Positions 36,314-44,276 of a stretch of DNA of 64,000 nt are shown here, piece by piece. The notes under the pieces are model-generated. The model was given only the letters and a program-made list of their open reading frames with translations, ran no database searches and had not been told where the DNA came from. Origin of the DNA: UBA9214 sp964443845 (GTDB lineage Bacteria > Pseudomonadota > Gammaproteobacteria > UBA9214); the NCBI GenBank assembly GCA_964443845.1, contig CAYUFA010000002.1:1-64000 (forward strand), written 5' to 3'. The first letter of the stretch is position 1, and the number at the start of each line of letters is the position of its first letter. The position numbers and the translations under genes are program-made.

Positions 36314-36548
36314 CTTCGTCGCTGAACGGGACGACTTCTTCCTGTTCGTTCTTGCGCAACAGGATTTCGACCTTCTGCTCGGCCTCCCGCAGGGCCTGCT
36401 GGCAGGTGCGGGAGAGCCGGATTCCCTGCTCGAAATGTTGCAGCGAGTCTTCCAGGCTGAGCTCGCCCTGTTCCATCTTCTCGACCAGTCGTTCGAGTTC
36501 CTGCAGGGCCTGTTCAAATCCCGGAGTGGCGGGCTTTTTTCTGGTCAT
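36306..36548 (-). CDS. xseB: exodeoxyribonuclease VII small subunit
   Basis: An 80-residue helical protein: FEQALQELERLVEKMEQGEL and SLEDSLQHFEQGIRLSRTCQ are the family signature, followed by a coiled helix (EAEQKVEILLRK). It forms exonuclease VII with XseA. It is first in the xseB-ispA pair and is divergent from the rubrerythrin gene. Confidence 0.94.
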   Translation of the reverse strand: MTRKKPATPGFEQALQELERLVEKMEQGELSLEDSLQHFEQGIRLSRTCQQALREAEQKVEILLRKNEQEEVVPFSDEDA

Positions 36549-36629
36549 AAGCTTGAATATTCGAGAAATTCCGCCTACGGTACAACACCGCCCCGACGGG
36601 GGTCAATGAAGGCCCGCAGGCGGCGCCGC

Positions 36630-36658
36630 TTGACGCAAATCGGGGGCGGGAGTAAGGT
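36630..36658 (+). promoter_or_regulatory. sigma70 promoter of the rubrerythrin operon
   Basis: TTGACG at 36630-36635, a 17-base spacer, and TAAGGT at 36653-36658. The -35 is near consensus and the -10 weak, as expected for a regulated promoter. The predicted start near 36665 falls at the edge of the palindromic operator. Confidence 0.5.
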
Positions 36659-36665
36659 CGCAGGC

Positions 36666-36688
36666 ACATGTAGACAGTGTCTAAATGT
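36666..36688 (+). promoter_or_regulatory. 23-bp palindromic operator candidate
   Basis: Half-sites ACATGTAGACA and TGTCTAAATGT flank a central G at 36677. The inner 13 bases (TAGACA-G-TGTCTA) are a perfect inverted repeat and the outer ACAT/ATGT also pair; only one symmetric position mismatches. The location right after the predicted transcription start, about 50 bases before the rubrerythrin ATG, fits a repressor site. It does not match the FNR, OxyR, PerR or IscR consensus that I know. Confidence 0.7.
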
Positions 36689-36738
36689 GAGGCAGTCCCC
36701 CCCTTCAATACCTACCGCACAAAGACAGAGGAACGATC

Positions 36739-37158
36739 ATGGATCTCAAAGGCAGTTCAACCGAACAGAATCTCAAGGACGCGTTTGCAGGTGAGTCCCA
36801 GGCCAACCGCCGCTACCTGTATTTCGCGGCCAAGGCCGACGTGGAAGGCTACAACGACGTGGCGGCGGTATTCCGCTCGACGGCGGAAGGCGAGACCGGT
36901 CACGCCCATGGCCACCTGGAATACCTGGAAGCGGTCGGCGACCCGGCGACCGGCCTGCCGATCGGCGCCACCTCCAACAACCTGAAGGCCGCGATCGCCG
37001 GTGAAACCCACGAATACACCGACATGTATCCGGGTATGGCAAAGTCCGCCCGTGACGAAGGCTTCGACGAAATTGCCGACTGGTTCGAGACGCTGGCCAA
37101 GGCCGAACGCTCGCACGCGAACCGCTTCCAGAAGGCGCTGGATGCCCTGGAAGACTGA
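36739..37158 (+). CDS. rubrerythrin-family diiron protein without rubredoxin domain
   Basis: A 139-residue ferritin-like four-helix bundle. Diiron ligands appear in the rubrerythrin pattern: Glu19, Glu52 and His55 (AEGETGHAHGH), Glu89/Glu92 (GETHEYTDMY), and Glu123/His126 (AERSHANRF). The C-terminal rubredoxin domain of classical rubrerythrins is missing, so electrons must come from another protein. It is followed by the Fe-S oxidoreductase and DUF3501 genes, a cluster kept together in several Proteobacteria. A peroxide-reducing or iron-redox role is likely, with the partner reductase perhaps encoded next (inference). Confidence 0.93.
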   Translation: MDLKGSSTEQNLKDAFAGESQANRRYLYFAAKADVEGYNDVAAVFRSTAEGETGHAHGHLEYLEAVGDPATGLPIGATSNNLKAAIAGETHEYTDMYPGMAKSARDEGFDEIADWFETLAKAERSHANRFQKALDALED

Positions 37159-37259
37159 ACAGGCTCACCGAGGTGTCAGTGCACGGGGCCGCGCAATCGG
37201 CCCCGTTGCACGCAGGATGGCGGGAAACCACACGGCCCGGAACCCGAGGAATACGCAGC

Positions 37260-38600
37260 ATGGGATCGAATACGGAAGGCACGCGCGAAGGGAGCCTGGA
37301 GGCACCCACCCGCCACGCGCTGGACTGGAAGAGTCCGCAGTTCTACGACGAACAGAACCTGTTTGCGGAGCTGGAGCGGGTATTCGATATCTGCCATGGC
37401 TGCCGGCGCTGTTTCAGCCTGTGCAATGCCTTCCCGGTGCTGTTCGACGCCATCGACGAGTCGGACACCATGGAACTGGATGGCGTGCCGCGCGAGGTGT
37501 ACTGGAAAGTCGTGGACCACTGCTACCTGTGCGACATGTGCTACATGACCAAGTGTCCGTACGTGCCTCCCCACGAATGGAATGTCGACTTTCCCCACCT
37601 CATGCTGCGCGCCAAGGCGGTACGGTTCCGCCAGGGCAGGGTGCGGGGTCGGGACCGCATCCTGGCGGCCACCGACACGGTGGGCCGGCTGGCCGGTATC
37701 CCGGTCATCAACCGGTTCGTCAATCTCAGCAACCGCAGCAAGACCGGGCGCAGGCTGCTGGACATGACCCTGGGCGTGCACCCGGATGCCCGGGTACCGG
37801 AATACCACAGCCGCACCTTGCGCAAGCGCCTCCCCCGCCAGTCGGGGACCGGCGCAACGCCGGCCGGTCCGACCAGCGGCAAGGTGGTGCTGTTCGCGAC
37901 CTGCTACGGCAACTACAACGAGCCGGGTATCGGCGAGGACCTGGCGGCGGTGTTCGCGCACAACGAAATCCCGCTGACACTCGCCGGCACGGAACGCTGT
38001 TGCGGCATGCCCAGGCTGGAACTGGGTGACCTGGACGCGGTGCAGGCGGCGCGCGCTGCCAATATCCCGGCCCTGCTGCGGCTGGTGGACGAAGGCTGGG
38101 ACATCGTGGCACCGGTACCGTCGTGCGTCCTGATGTTCAAGCAGGAGCTACCGCTGATGTTTCCGGACGACGCCGACGTCGCACGCGTGCGGGATGCGAT
38201 CTACGACCCGTTCGAGTACCTGATGCTGCGCCACAGGCACGGCCTGCTGAAGACCGATTTCAGGGACACGCTCGGCAGTGTTGCCTATCACGTCGCCTGT
38301 CACCTGCGCGTGCAGAACATCGGCATGAAGACCCGTGACCTGCTGCAACTGATTCCGGGTACTACCGTGGATGCGATTGAACGCTGTTCCGGCCACGACG
38401 GTACCTATGCGGTGAAGCGCGAATACCACGAAACCTCGATGAAGATCTGCCGTCCGGTGGTGAACCGGGTGCTGCGTGCCGGCGCTACACACTACAGCAG
38501 CGACTGTCCGATGGCCGGCCACCAGATCGCGAACGGCATGGAAAGCGGCAAGGCACCGGTGCATCCCCTGACCCTGCTGCGCATGGCCTACGGTATCTGA
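37260..38600 (+). CDS. Fe-S oxidoreductase, GlpC/HdrD-like
   Basis: A 446-residue protein with two [4Fe-4S] ferredoxin-type motifs (Cys45/48/51/55, CHGCRRCFSLC; Cys88/91/94/99, CYLCDMCYMTKC) and two CCG-type domains, the first containing ERCCGMPRL and the second HVACHLRVQNIGMK ... ERCSGHDG. This is the layout of GlpC, HdrD and glycolate oxidase GlcF, which pass electrons between flavin or quinone partners and a substrate. GAGGA ten bases upstream supports the ATG at 37260. It lies between rubrerythrin and DUF3501 and may be the electron donor to rubrerythrin (inference). No membrane anchor is seen. Confidence 0.9.
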   Translation: MGSNTEGTREGSLEAPTRHALDWKSPQFYDEQNLFAELERVFDICHGCRRCFSLCNAFPVLFDAIDESDTMELDGVPREVYWKVVDHCYLCDMCYMTKCPYVPPHEWNVDFPHLMLRAKAVRFRQGRVRGRDRILAATDTVGRLAGIPVINRFVNLSNRSKTGRRLLDMTLGVHPDARVPEYHSRTLRKRLPRQSGTGATPAGPTSGKVVLFATCYGNYNEPGIGEDLAAVFAHNEIPLTLAGTERCCGMPRLELGDLDAVQAARAANIPALLRLVDEGWDIVAPVPSCVLMFKQELPLMFPDDADVARVRDAIYDPFEYLMLRHRHGLLKTDFRDTLGSVAYHVACHLRVQNIGMKTRDLLQLIPGTTVDAIERCSGHDGTYAVKREYHETSMKICRPVVNRVLRAGATHYSSDCPMAGHQIANGMESGKAPVHPLTLLRMAYGI

Positions 38601-38602
38601 AC

Positions 38603-39187
38603 ATGAAGAAACTGACTCGCCAGGATTTGTTCACGCTCGAGGACTACGCGGTCCGGCGGGCCGACTTCCGTGCGCAGGTGATGGCGCACAAGAAGGACCG
38701 CATGGTGCACATCGGGCCGTCGGCCACGCTGTACTTCGAGGACCGTGTCACCATCCAGTACCAGGTCCAGGAAATGCTGCGGGCCGAGCGCATTTTCGAG
38801 CCGGCCGGCATCCAGGATGAACTGGATGCCTACAACCCCCTGATCCCGGACGGGCACAACTGGAAGGCCACGTTCATGCTCGAGGAACCGGACGTGGAGC
38901 GCCGGCGTGCACTGCTCGCCGAACTGGTCGGGATCGAGGACTGCGTGTGGGTCCGGGTGGACGGCTTCGAGGCGGTCCATGCCATTGCCGACGAGGACCT
39001 GGACCGTTCCACGCAGGACAAGACTTCCTCGGTACACTTTCTGCGCTTTGAACTGACGGCGCCGATGGTGGAGGCCGCGCACCGGGGCGCTTCCCTGTCG
39101 GTCGGTATCGATCACCGCCATTACCGACACGAGATGGAGCCGGTCACCGACCCGGTCCGCATGGCGCTGACCGCCGACCTGGACTGA
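38603..39187 (+). CDS. DUF3501 family protein
   Basis: A 194-residue soluble protein beginning LTRQDLFTLEDYAVRRADFR, with VHIGPSATLYFEDRVTIQYQ and SVHFLRFELTAPM, the conserved blocks of DUF3501. Function is unknown; the family is almost always found next to a rubrerythrin and this type of Fe-S oxidoreductase, as here. It starts two bases after the oxidoreductase stop, so the three genes form one transcript. Confidence 0.9.
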   Translation: MKKLTRQDLFTLEDYAVRRADFRAQVMAHKKDRMVHIGPSATLYFEDRVTIQYQVQEMLRAERIFEPAGIQDELDAYNPLIPDGHNWKATFMLEEPDVERRRALLAELVGIEDCVWVRVDGFEAVHAIADEDLDRSTQDKTSSVHFLRFELTAPMVEAAHRGASLSVGIDHRHYRHEMEPVTDPVRMALTADLD

Positions 39188-39283
39188 TTCGCACCCGAGC
39201 CGCACGGATTCCCCTTCCCGCCGCCTTCCCGTGCGGCCGGGCCATGCTGTCACAAGGCCGGTTAGGGCGACCGCCGGTCGTGA

Positions 39284-39312
39284 TTGGCGCTGCCGCAATT
39301 TTTCTTTACACT
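39284..39312 (+). promoter_or_regulatory. sigma70 promoter candidate for the CNP1-family gene
   Basis: TTGGCG at 39284-39289, 17 bases, then TACACT at 39307-39312. The predicted start near 39319 is three bases before the chosen ATG, which has no Shine-Dalgarno, so the message could be almost leaderless. Confidence 0.4.
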
Positions 39313-39321
39313 GCGCTTCCC

Positions 39322-39882
39322 ATGAATCCACCGTTGCGTCTCTTCATCCGTACATTGTGCGGCTGCTGTGCCGGGTTGACCCTGTGCTGGCCGGCGCCGG
39401 GCGCCGGCGCCGGCCTGCCGCGCGAGGACGGGCCCGTGCAGGCAACGCTGCCACCGGAACAGCCCTCGGTGTGGAAGGAACAGGCGCTAGCGCTGCCGGC
39501 CTATCCCGCGGCCGGCAAGCTGCTGGAGCTCGATGTGAATACGCCGGGCTTCCGGACCTACATCGATCCGGGTTCGCTGACCGCCGGCAAGGACGGGGTG
39601 GTACGCTTCACCACGGTACAGGTGTCCGCTTCGGGTGTCCGCAATGTCACCTACGAAGGGCTGCATTGCGGGGCGCAACGCTACCGGCGCCTTGCCTACG
39701 GCAACGCCGGAAAATGGCACGAGCTGAAGGCGGGTGGGTGGCAGCGCCTGCCCGAGTACGGTGACGGGAGTTACCGCAAGGACCTGTACTTCCACTATAT
39801 GTGCAATCCCGTCGAGCCCTACGGCCCGGCGCAGCGGATCCTGCGCCGGTTGCGCAGCTCACGTTCGGGATTCGGAGACTGA
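39322..39882 (+). CDS. CNP1-like family periplasmic protein
   Basis: A 186-residue exported protein of the CNP1 family (first described as cryptic neisserial protein; function unknown). The N-terminus is a hydrophobic signal sequence with several Cys. The core has WKEQALALPAYPAAGKLLEL, FRTYIDPGSLTAGKDGVVRF, GVRNVTYEGLHCGAQRYRRL and YRKDLYFHYMCNP; the two late Cys probably pair. The start at 39322 is not backed by a ribosome site. It lies just upstream of parE in the same direction but is functionally unrelated. Confidence 0.82.
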   Translation: MNPPLRLFIRTLCGCCAGLTLCWPAPGAGAGLPREDGPVQATLPPEQPSVWKEQALALPAYPAAGKLLELDVNTPGFRTYIDPGSLTAGKDGVVRFTTVQVSASGVRNVTYEGLHCGAQRYRRLAYGNAGKWHELKAGGWQRLPEYGDGSYRKDLYFHYMCNPVEPYGPAQRILRRLRSSRSGFGD

Positions 39883-39913
39883 CAGGCGTGACAGTACGGC
39901 AGCAGGAAACAGC

Positions 39914-41800
39914 ATGAGTGCGGTGTACGACGCCTCCGCCATCGAGGTGCTCAGCGGGCTGGAACCCGTACGTAAACGCCCGGGGATGTATACCGACACC
40001 ACGCGGCCCAACCACCTCGCCCAGGAAGTCATCGACAACAGCATCGACGAGGCCATGGCCGGGCACGCGCAGCGGGTCGATGTCACGGTGTTCCGGGACG
40101 GGTCGTTGCAGGTGGCCGATGACGGTCGCGGCATGCCGGTGGATCTGCACCCGGTCGAGAAAGTGCCCGGTATCGAGGTGATCCTCACCAGACTGCATGC
40201 CGGCGGCAAGTTTTCCGCCAGCAACTACCGGTTTTCCGGCGGCCTGCACGGCGTGGGCGTTTCCGTGGTCAACGCATTGTCGAAACACCTGGAAGTGTGG
40301 GTGAAACGCGGCGGGCGGGAATACAACATGGCGTTCGCCAGCGGCGCGAAGACCTCCGATCTGGAAGAGGTCGGCAAGGTCGGGCGGCAGAATACCGGCA
40401 CCACCGTGCGCTTCTGGCCGGACGAAAAATATTTCGACTCGGTAACATTCTCGCTCTCGCGGCTGCGCCATGTATTGCGCGCCAAGGCGGTCCTGTGTCC
40501 CGGCCTGCAGGTCAGCCTGTTCAACGAGGCCAGCAACGAGCGCGAGGAATGGTGCTACGCCGACGGGCTGCGCGATTACCTGCAGGGTGCGCTCGGTGAT
40601 GTGGACACGTTCCCGGAGGAACCGTTTACCGGGAAGATGGAAGGGCATACCGAGGCCGCCGAATGGGCGCTGTCCTGGCTGCCGCAGGGCGGCGAGATGG
40701 TGGCGGAAAGCTACGTCAACCTGATCCCGACCACCCAGGGCGGGACCCACGTCAATGGCCTGCGTACCGGACTTACCGAGGCGGTGCGGGAATTCTGCGA
40801 GTTCCGCAACCTGTTGCCGCGCGGGGTCAAGCTTGCGCCGGAAGACGTCTGGGATCGCTGCTGCTACATCCTGTCGGTGAAGCTGGCGGATCCCCAGTTC
40901 AGCGGCCAGACCAAGGAGCGCCTGTCCTCGCGCGAGTGCGCCACCTTCGTCTCCGGCGTGGTGCGTGATGCCTTCGGCCTGTGGCTGAACCATCACCCCG
41001 AAATGGGCGAAAAGATCGCCTGGCTGGCCATCGAGAACGCGCAGCACCGCCTGCGCGCCGGCAAGAAGGTGGTGCGCAAGAAGGTCACCGCCGGGCCGGC
41101 CCTGCCCGGCAAGCTGGCCGACTGCACCTCCACCGACAGCGAGCGCACCGAGCTGTTCCTGGTGGAAGGTGATTCCGCCGGCGGCTCTGCCAAGCAGGCC
41201 CGTGACCGCACCTTCCAGGCCATCATGCCGCTGCGGGGCAAGATACTGAACACCTGGGAGGTCGATTCTGCCGAGGTGCTGGCCTCACAGGAAGTGCATG
41301 ATATCTCGGTGGCCATCGGCGTGGAGCCGGGCAGTAACCGCCTCGACGGCCTGCGCTACAACCGCATCTGTATCCTTGCCGACGCCGACTCCGACGGGGC
41401 GCACATCGCCACGCTGCTGTGCGCGCTGTTCCTGCGTCACTTCCGTGCGCTGGTCGAGTCCGGGCACGTCTACGTCGCGATGCCGCCGCTGTATCGTGTC
41501 GATGCCGGCAAGGAGGTGTTCTATGCGCTCGACGACGCCGAGAAGCAGGGTGTGCTGGATCGCATCGCCGCCGAGAAGCTGAAGGGCAAGGTGACCGTGC
41601 AGCGTTTCAAGGGGCTGGGCGAGATGAACCCGATGCAGCTGCGTGAAACCACCATCGCACCGGACACCCGCCGGCTGGTCCAGCTGACCGTCGATGTCAG
41701 CGACGACACGCACGGCATCATGGACATGCTGCTGGCGCGCAAGCGCGCGCCCGACCGGCGCGAGTGGCTGGAAACCCGCGGCAACCTGGCCGAGATCTGA
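39914..41800 (+). CDS. parE: DNA topoisomerase IV subunit B
   Basis: A 628-residue ATPase subunit of topoisomerase IV, which decatenates chromosomes. The GHKL site is shown by EVIDNSIDEAMAGHA, VADDGRGMPV and GGLHGVGVSVVNALS; the TOPRIM domain by FLVEGDSAGGSAKQARDRT and DADSDGAHIATLL. The length favours ParE over GyrB, and parC follows. The ATG at 39914 has AGGA upstream. Confidence 0.96.
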   Translation: MSAVYDASAIEVLSGLEPVRKRPGMYTDTTRPNHLAQEVIDNSIDEAMAGHAQRVDVTVFRDGSLQVADDGRGMPVDLHPVEKVPGIEVILTRLHAGGKFSASNYRFSGGLHGVGVSVVNALSKHLEVWVKRGGREYNMAFASGAKTSDLEEVGKVGRQNTGTTVRFWPDEKYFDSVTFSLSRLRHVLRAKAVLCPGLQVSLFNEASNEREEWCYADGLRDYLQGALGDVDTFPEEPFTGKMEGHTEAAEWALSWLPQGGEMVAESYVNLIPTTQGGTHVNGLRTGLTEAVREFCEFRNLLPRGVKLAPEDVWDRCCYILSVKLADPQFSGQTKERLSSRECATFVSGVVRDAFGLWLNHHPEMGEKIAWLAIENAQHRLRAGKKVVRKKVTAGPALPGKLADCTSTDSERTELFLVEGDSAGGSAKQARDRTFQAIMPLRGKILNTWEVDSAEVLASQEVHDISVAIGVEPGSNRLDGLRYNRICILADADSDGAHIATLLCALFLRHFRALVESGHVYVAMPPLYRVDAGKEVFYALDDAEKQGVLDRIAAEKLKGKVTVQRFKGLGEMNPMQLRETTIAPDTRRLVQLTVDVSDDTHGIMDMLLARKRAPDRREWLETRGNLAEI

Positions 41801-41823
41801 ACGGTTACACGGACAATCCGGGT

Positions 41824-41870
41824 GGGGACAGACCACGTTTTTCACCCTGAAAAATACCTGGTCTGTCCCC
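41824..41870. repeat. REP-like hairpin between parE and parC
   Basis: Outer arms GGGGACAGACCA (41824-41835) and TGGTCTGTCCCC (41859-41870) pair perfectly over 12 bases; inside, TTTTTCA and TGAAAAA form a second 7-bp stem around a CCC loop. The words GGGGACAGACCACG-TTTTT and GGTCTGTCCCC are those of repeats often linked to REP-associated (RAYT) transposases. No transposase gene is nearby. Confidence 0.8.
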
Positions 41871-42005
41871 GATTGGCATCACGGTCGCCGACACCTCGTC
41901 GTGACGGCGGGAATATATGGGAACGAAAGGACAGGGTATTGATCTTGCCGGGTTCTTGCGTGGCCATTGAACAACCAGGTGTAGATTGAATACAGGTTCA
42001 ACCCC

Positions 42006-44258
42006 ATGGAAACTCTCGAACTCGACTACGAAGGCATCGAACGGCTGCCGCTGAAGACCTTTACCGAGAAGGCTTACCTGGACTATTCCATGTACGTCAT
42101 TCTTGATCGCGCGCTGCCGCATATCGGTGACGGGCTCAAGCCGGTGCAGCGGCGCATCATCTATGCCATGTCCGAACTCGGGCTGGCCGCCAGTGCCAAG
42201 TACAAGAAATCGGCACGCACCGTCGGTGACGTGCTTGGCAAGTTCCACCCGCACGGGGACTCGGCCTGCTACGAAGCCATGGTGCATCTGGCACAGGAAT
42301 TCACCACGCGCTACCCGCTGATCGACGGGCAGGGCAACTGGGGTTCGCCCGATGACCCGAAGTCGTTCGCCGCCATGCGTTACACGGAGGCCCGGCTGGC
42401 GCCCTATGCCGAGACCCTGCTGGCCGAGCTGGGGCAGGGCACGGTCGACTGGGTACCGAATTTCGATGGCACGCTGGACGAGCCGGCACTGCTGCCGGCG
42501 CGCCTGCCCAACGTGCTGCTGAACGGCGCGGCCGGCATCGCGGTGGGCATGGCCACGGACATCCCGCCGCACAACCTGCGTGAGATCACGGAGGCGGCCA
42601 TTCTGCTGCTCGACAAGCCAGGGAGCACCCTGGAAGACCTGTGTACGGTCGTACAGGGACCGGATTTCCCGACCGGGGCCGAGATCATCACCCCGCGTGC
42701 GGAGCTGGTCGAGGCATACCGGACCGGGTATGGCAGCGTGCGCATGCGCGCCTGTTACGAGGTCGAGAATGGCGAGATCGTGATCACCGCGCTGCCCTAC
42801 CAGACTTCCGGCAGCAAGGTGCTGGAACAGATCGCCGCGCTGATGAATGCGAAAAAGCTGCCCATGATCGAGGACCTGCGCGACGAGTCCGATCACGAGA
42901 ATCCGACCCGCCTGGTGATCGTGCCGCGCTCGAACCGCATGGACAGCGCGGCACTCATGTCGCACCTGTTCTCGTGCACCGGTCTGGAGCGTACCGCGCG
43001 CATCAACCTGAACCTGATCGGCCTGGACGGAAGACCGAAAATCAAGAGCTTGCGTGGTATTCTTGAGGAATGGCTGGAGTACAGAAAGAGCACGGTCACC
43101 CGCCGCCTGCAGCATCGTCTCGACAAGGTCAGCGCCCGCCTGCACCTGCTGGAAGGCCTGCTGATCGCTTTCCTCAATCTCGACGAGGTCATTCATATCA
43201 TCCGCACCGAGGACCAGCCAAAGCGCGTGCTGATGGAACGCTTCCGGCTGACGGATGAGCAGGTCAACTATATCCTGGATACCCGTCTGCGCCAGCTTGC
43301 GCGGCTCGAGGAAATGAAGATCCGTGGCGAGCAGGATGCGCTGACCCGGGAGCATGCCGGGCTGGTGGCGCTGCTCGGTTCGCCCGCGCGCCTGAAGACG
43401 CTGATCAAGAAGGAACTGCGCGCGGACATGGATACCTACGGTGACGAGCGGCGTTCGCGCCTGATCGAACGCGCGCCTGCCGTGGTCATGGACGAGACCG
43501 CCTTGCTGCCGAGCGAGGCGGTGACCGTGGTGCTGTCGATAAACGGCTGGGTGCGCGTGGCCAAGGGCCACGAGATCAACCCGGAGGAGATGAGTTACAA
43601 GGCCGGCGACGGGCTGCTGATGGCGGCGCGCGGCCGCAGCAACCAGGTGGCGGTGTTCATCGATTCCTGCGGCCGGACCTACGCGCTGCCGGTGCATACG
43701 TTGCCGGGTGCACGCGGGCAGGGCGAACCGCTCAGCGGCCGGCTCAAGCCGGCGGACGGGGCACGCTTTTGCGGGGTGATGATGGGGGACCCGGAGCAGC
43801 GGTTCCTGCTGGCCAGTGATGCCGGATACGGCTTCGTGGTGAAGCTGGCCGATACGATCACCCGCAACAAGGCCGGCAAGGCTACGCTGTCGGTGCCCAG
43901 GGGTGCGGGCGTGCTGCCACCAGTGGCGGTGCGCAGCACCGAGGATGACTGGGTGGTGGCGGCCACCACGGAGGGCTACATGCTGGTGGTGCCGCTGGCC
44001 GACATCCCGCAACTGTCGCGCGGCAAGGGCAACCGGATCATCAGCATCCCGGGTGCGAAGCTGCAGAGCCGTGAGGAAATCGTGGCAGCCATCGACTGCA
44101 TCCAGGACGGCGAAAAGCTCGTCGTGCATGCCGGGAAAAAGTACAAGACGATGAGTGCGGACGAGGTGGACGAGTACGCCGGCGAGCGCGGCCGGCGTGG
44201 CCACAGGCTTGCACGCGGCTACACGAAGGTGGAACGCCTGGAGGTCATCCGGTCCTGA
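42006..44258 (+). CDS. parC: DNA topoisomerase IV subunit A
   Basis: A 750-residue DNA-cleaving subunit. The active-site Tyr126 lies in FAAMRYTEARL. The quinolone-resistance region reads KFHPHGDSACYEAM with Ser86 and Glu90 (E. coli Ser80 and Glu84), i.e. the susceptible wild-type residues. The C-terminal beta-pinwheel (about 490-735) lacks the GyrA box, as in ParC. parE lies 205 bases upstream, separated by the REP-like hairpin. Confidence 0.96.
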   Translation: METLELDYEGIERLPLKTFTEKAYLDYSMYVILDRALPHIGDGLKPVQRRIIYAMSELGLAASAKYKKSARTVGDVLGKFHPHGDSACYEAMVHLAQEFTTRYPLIDGQGNWGSPDDPKSFAAMRYTEARLAPYAETLLAELGQGTVDWVPNFDGTLDEPALLPARLPNVLLNGAAGIAVGMATDIPPHNLREITEAAILLLDKPGSTLEDLCTVVQGPDFPTGAEIITPRAELVEAYRTGYGSVRMRACYEVENGEIVITALPYQTSGSKVLEQIAALMNAKKLPMIEDLRDESDHENPTRLVIVPRSNRMDSAALMSHLFSCTGLERTARINLNLIGLDGRPKIKSLRGILEEWLEYRKSTVTRRLQHRLDKVSARLHLLEGLLIAFLNLDEVIHIIRTEDQPKRVLMERFRLTDEQVNYILDTRLRQLARLEEMKIRGEQDALTREHAGLVALLGSPARLKTLIKKELRADMDTYGDERRSRLIERAPAVVMDETALLPSEAVTVVLSINGWVRVAKGHEINPEEMSYKAGDGLLMAARGRSNQVAVFIDSCGRTYALPVHTLPGARGQGEPLSGRLKPADGARFCGVMMGDPEQRFLLASDAGYGFVVKLADTITRNKAGKATLSVPRGAGVLPPVAVRSTEDDWVVAATTEGYMLVVPLADIPQLSRGKGNRIISIPGAKLQSREEIVAAIDCIQDGEKLVVHAGKKYKTMSADEVDEYAGERGRRGHRLARGYTKVERLEVIRS

Positions 44259-44276
44259 GCAGGCAGCCGTGGCCGC

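Noticed and set aside
36666..36688. Assignment of the palindrome to IscR, FNR or Fur
   Set aside because: The half-site TAGACA does not agree with their consensus sequences; the regulator is left open.
41805..44204. A 799-codon open frame on the minus strand
   Set aside because: It is antisense to parC and gives low-complexity His/Arg/Gln-rich protein.
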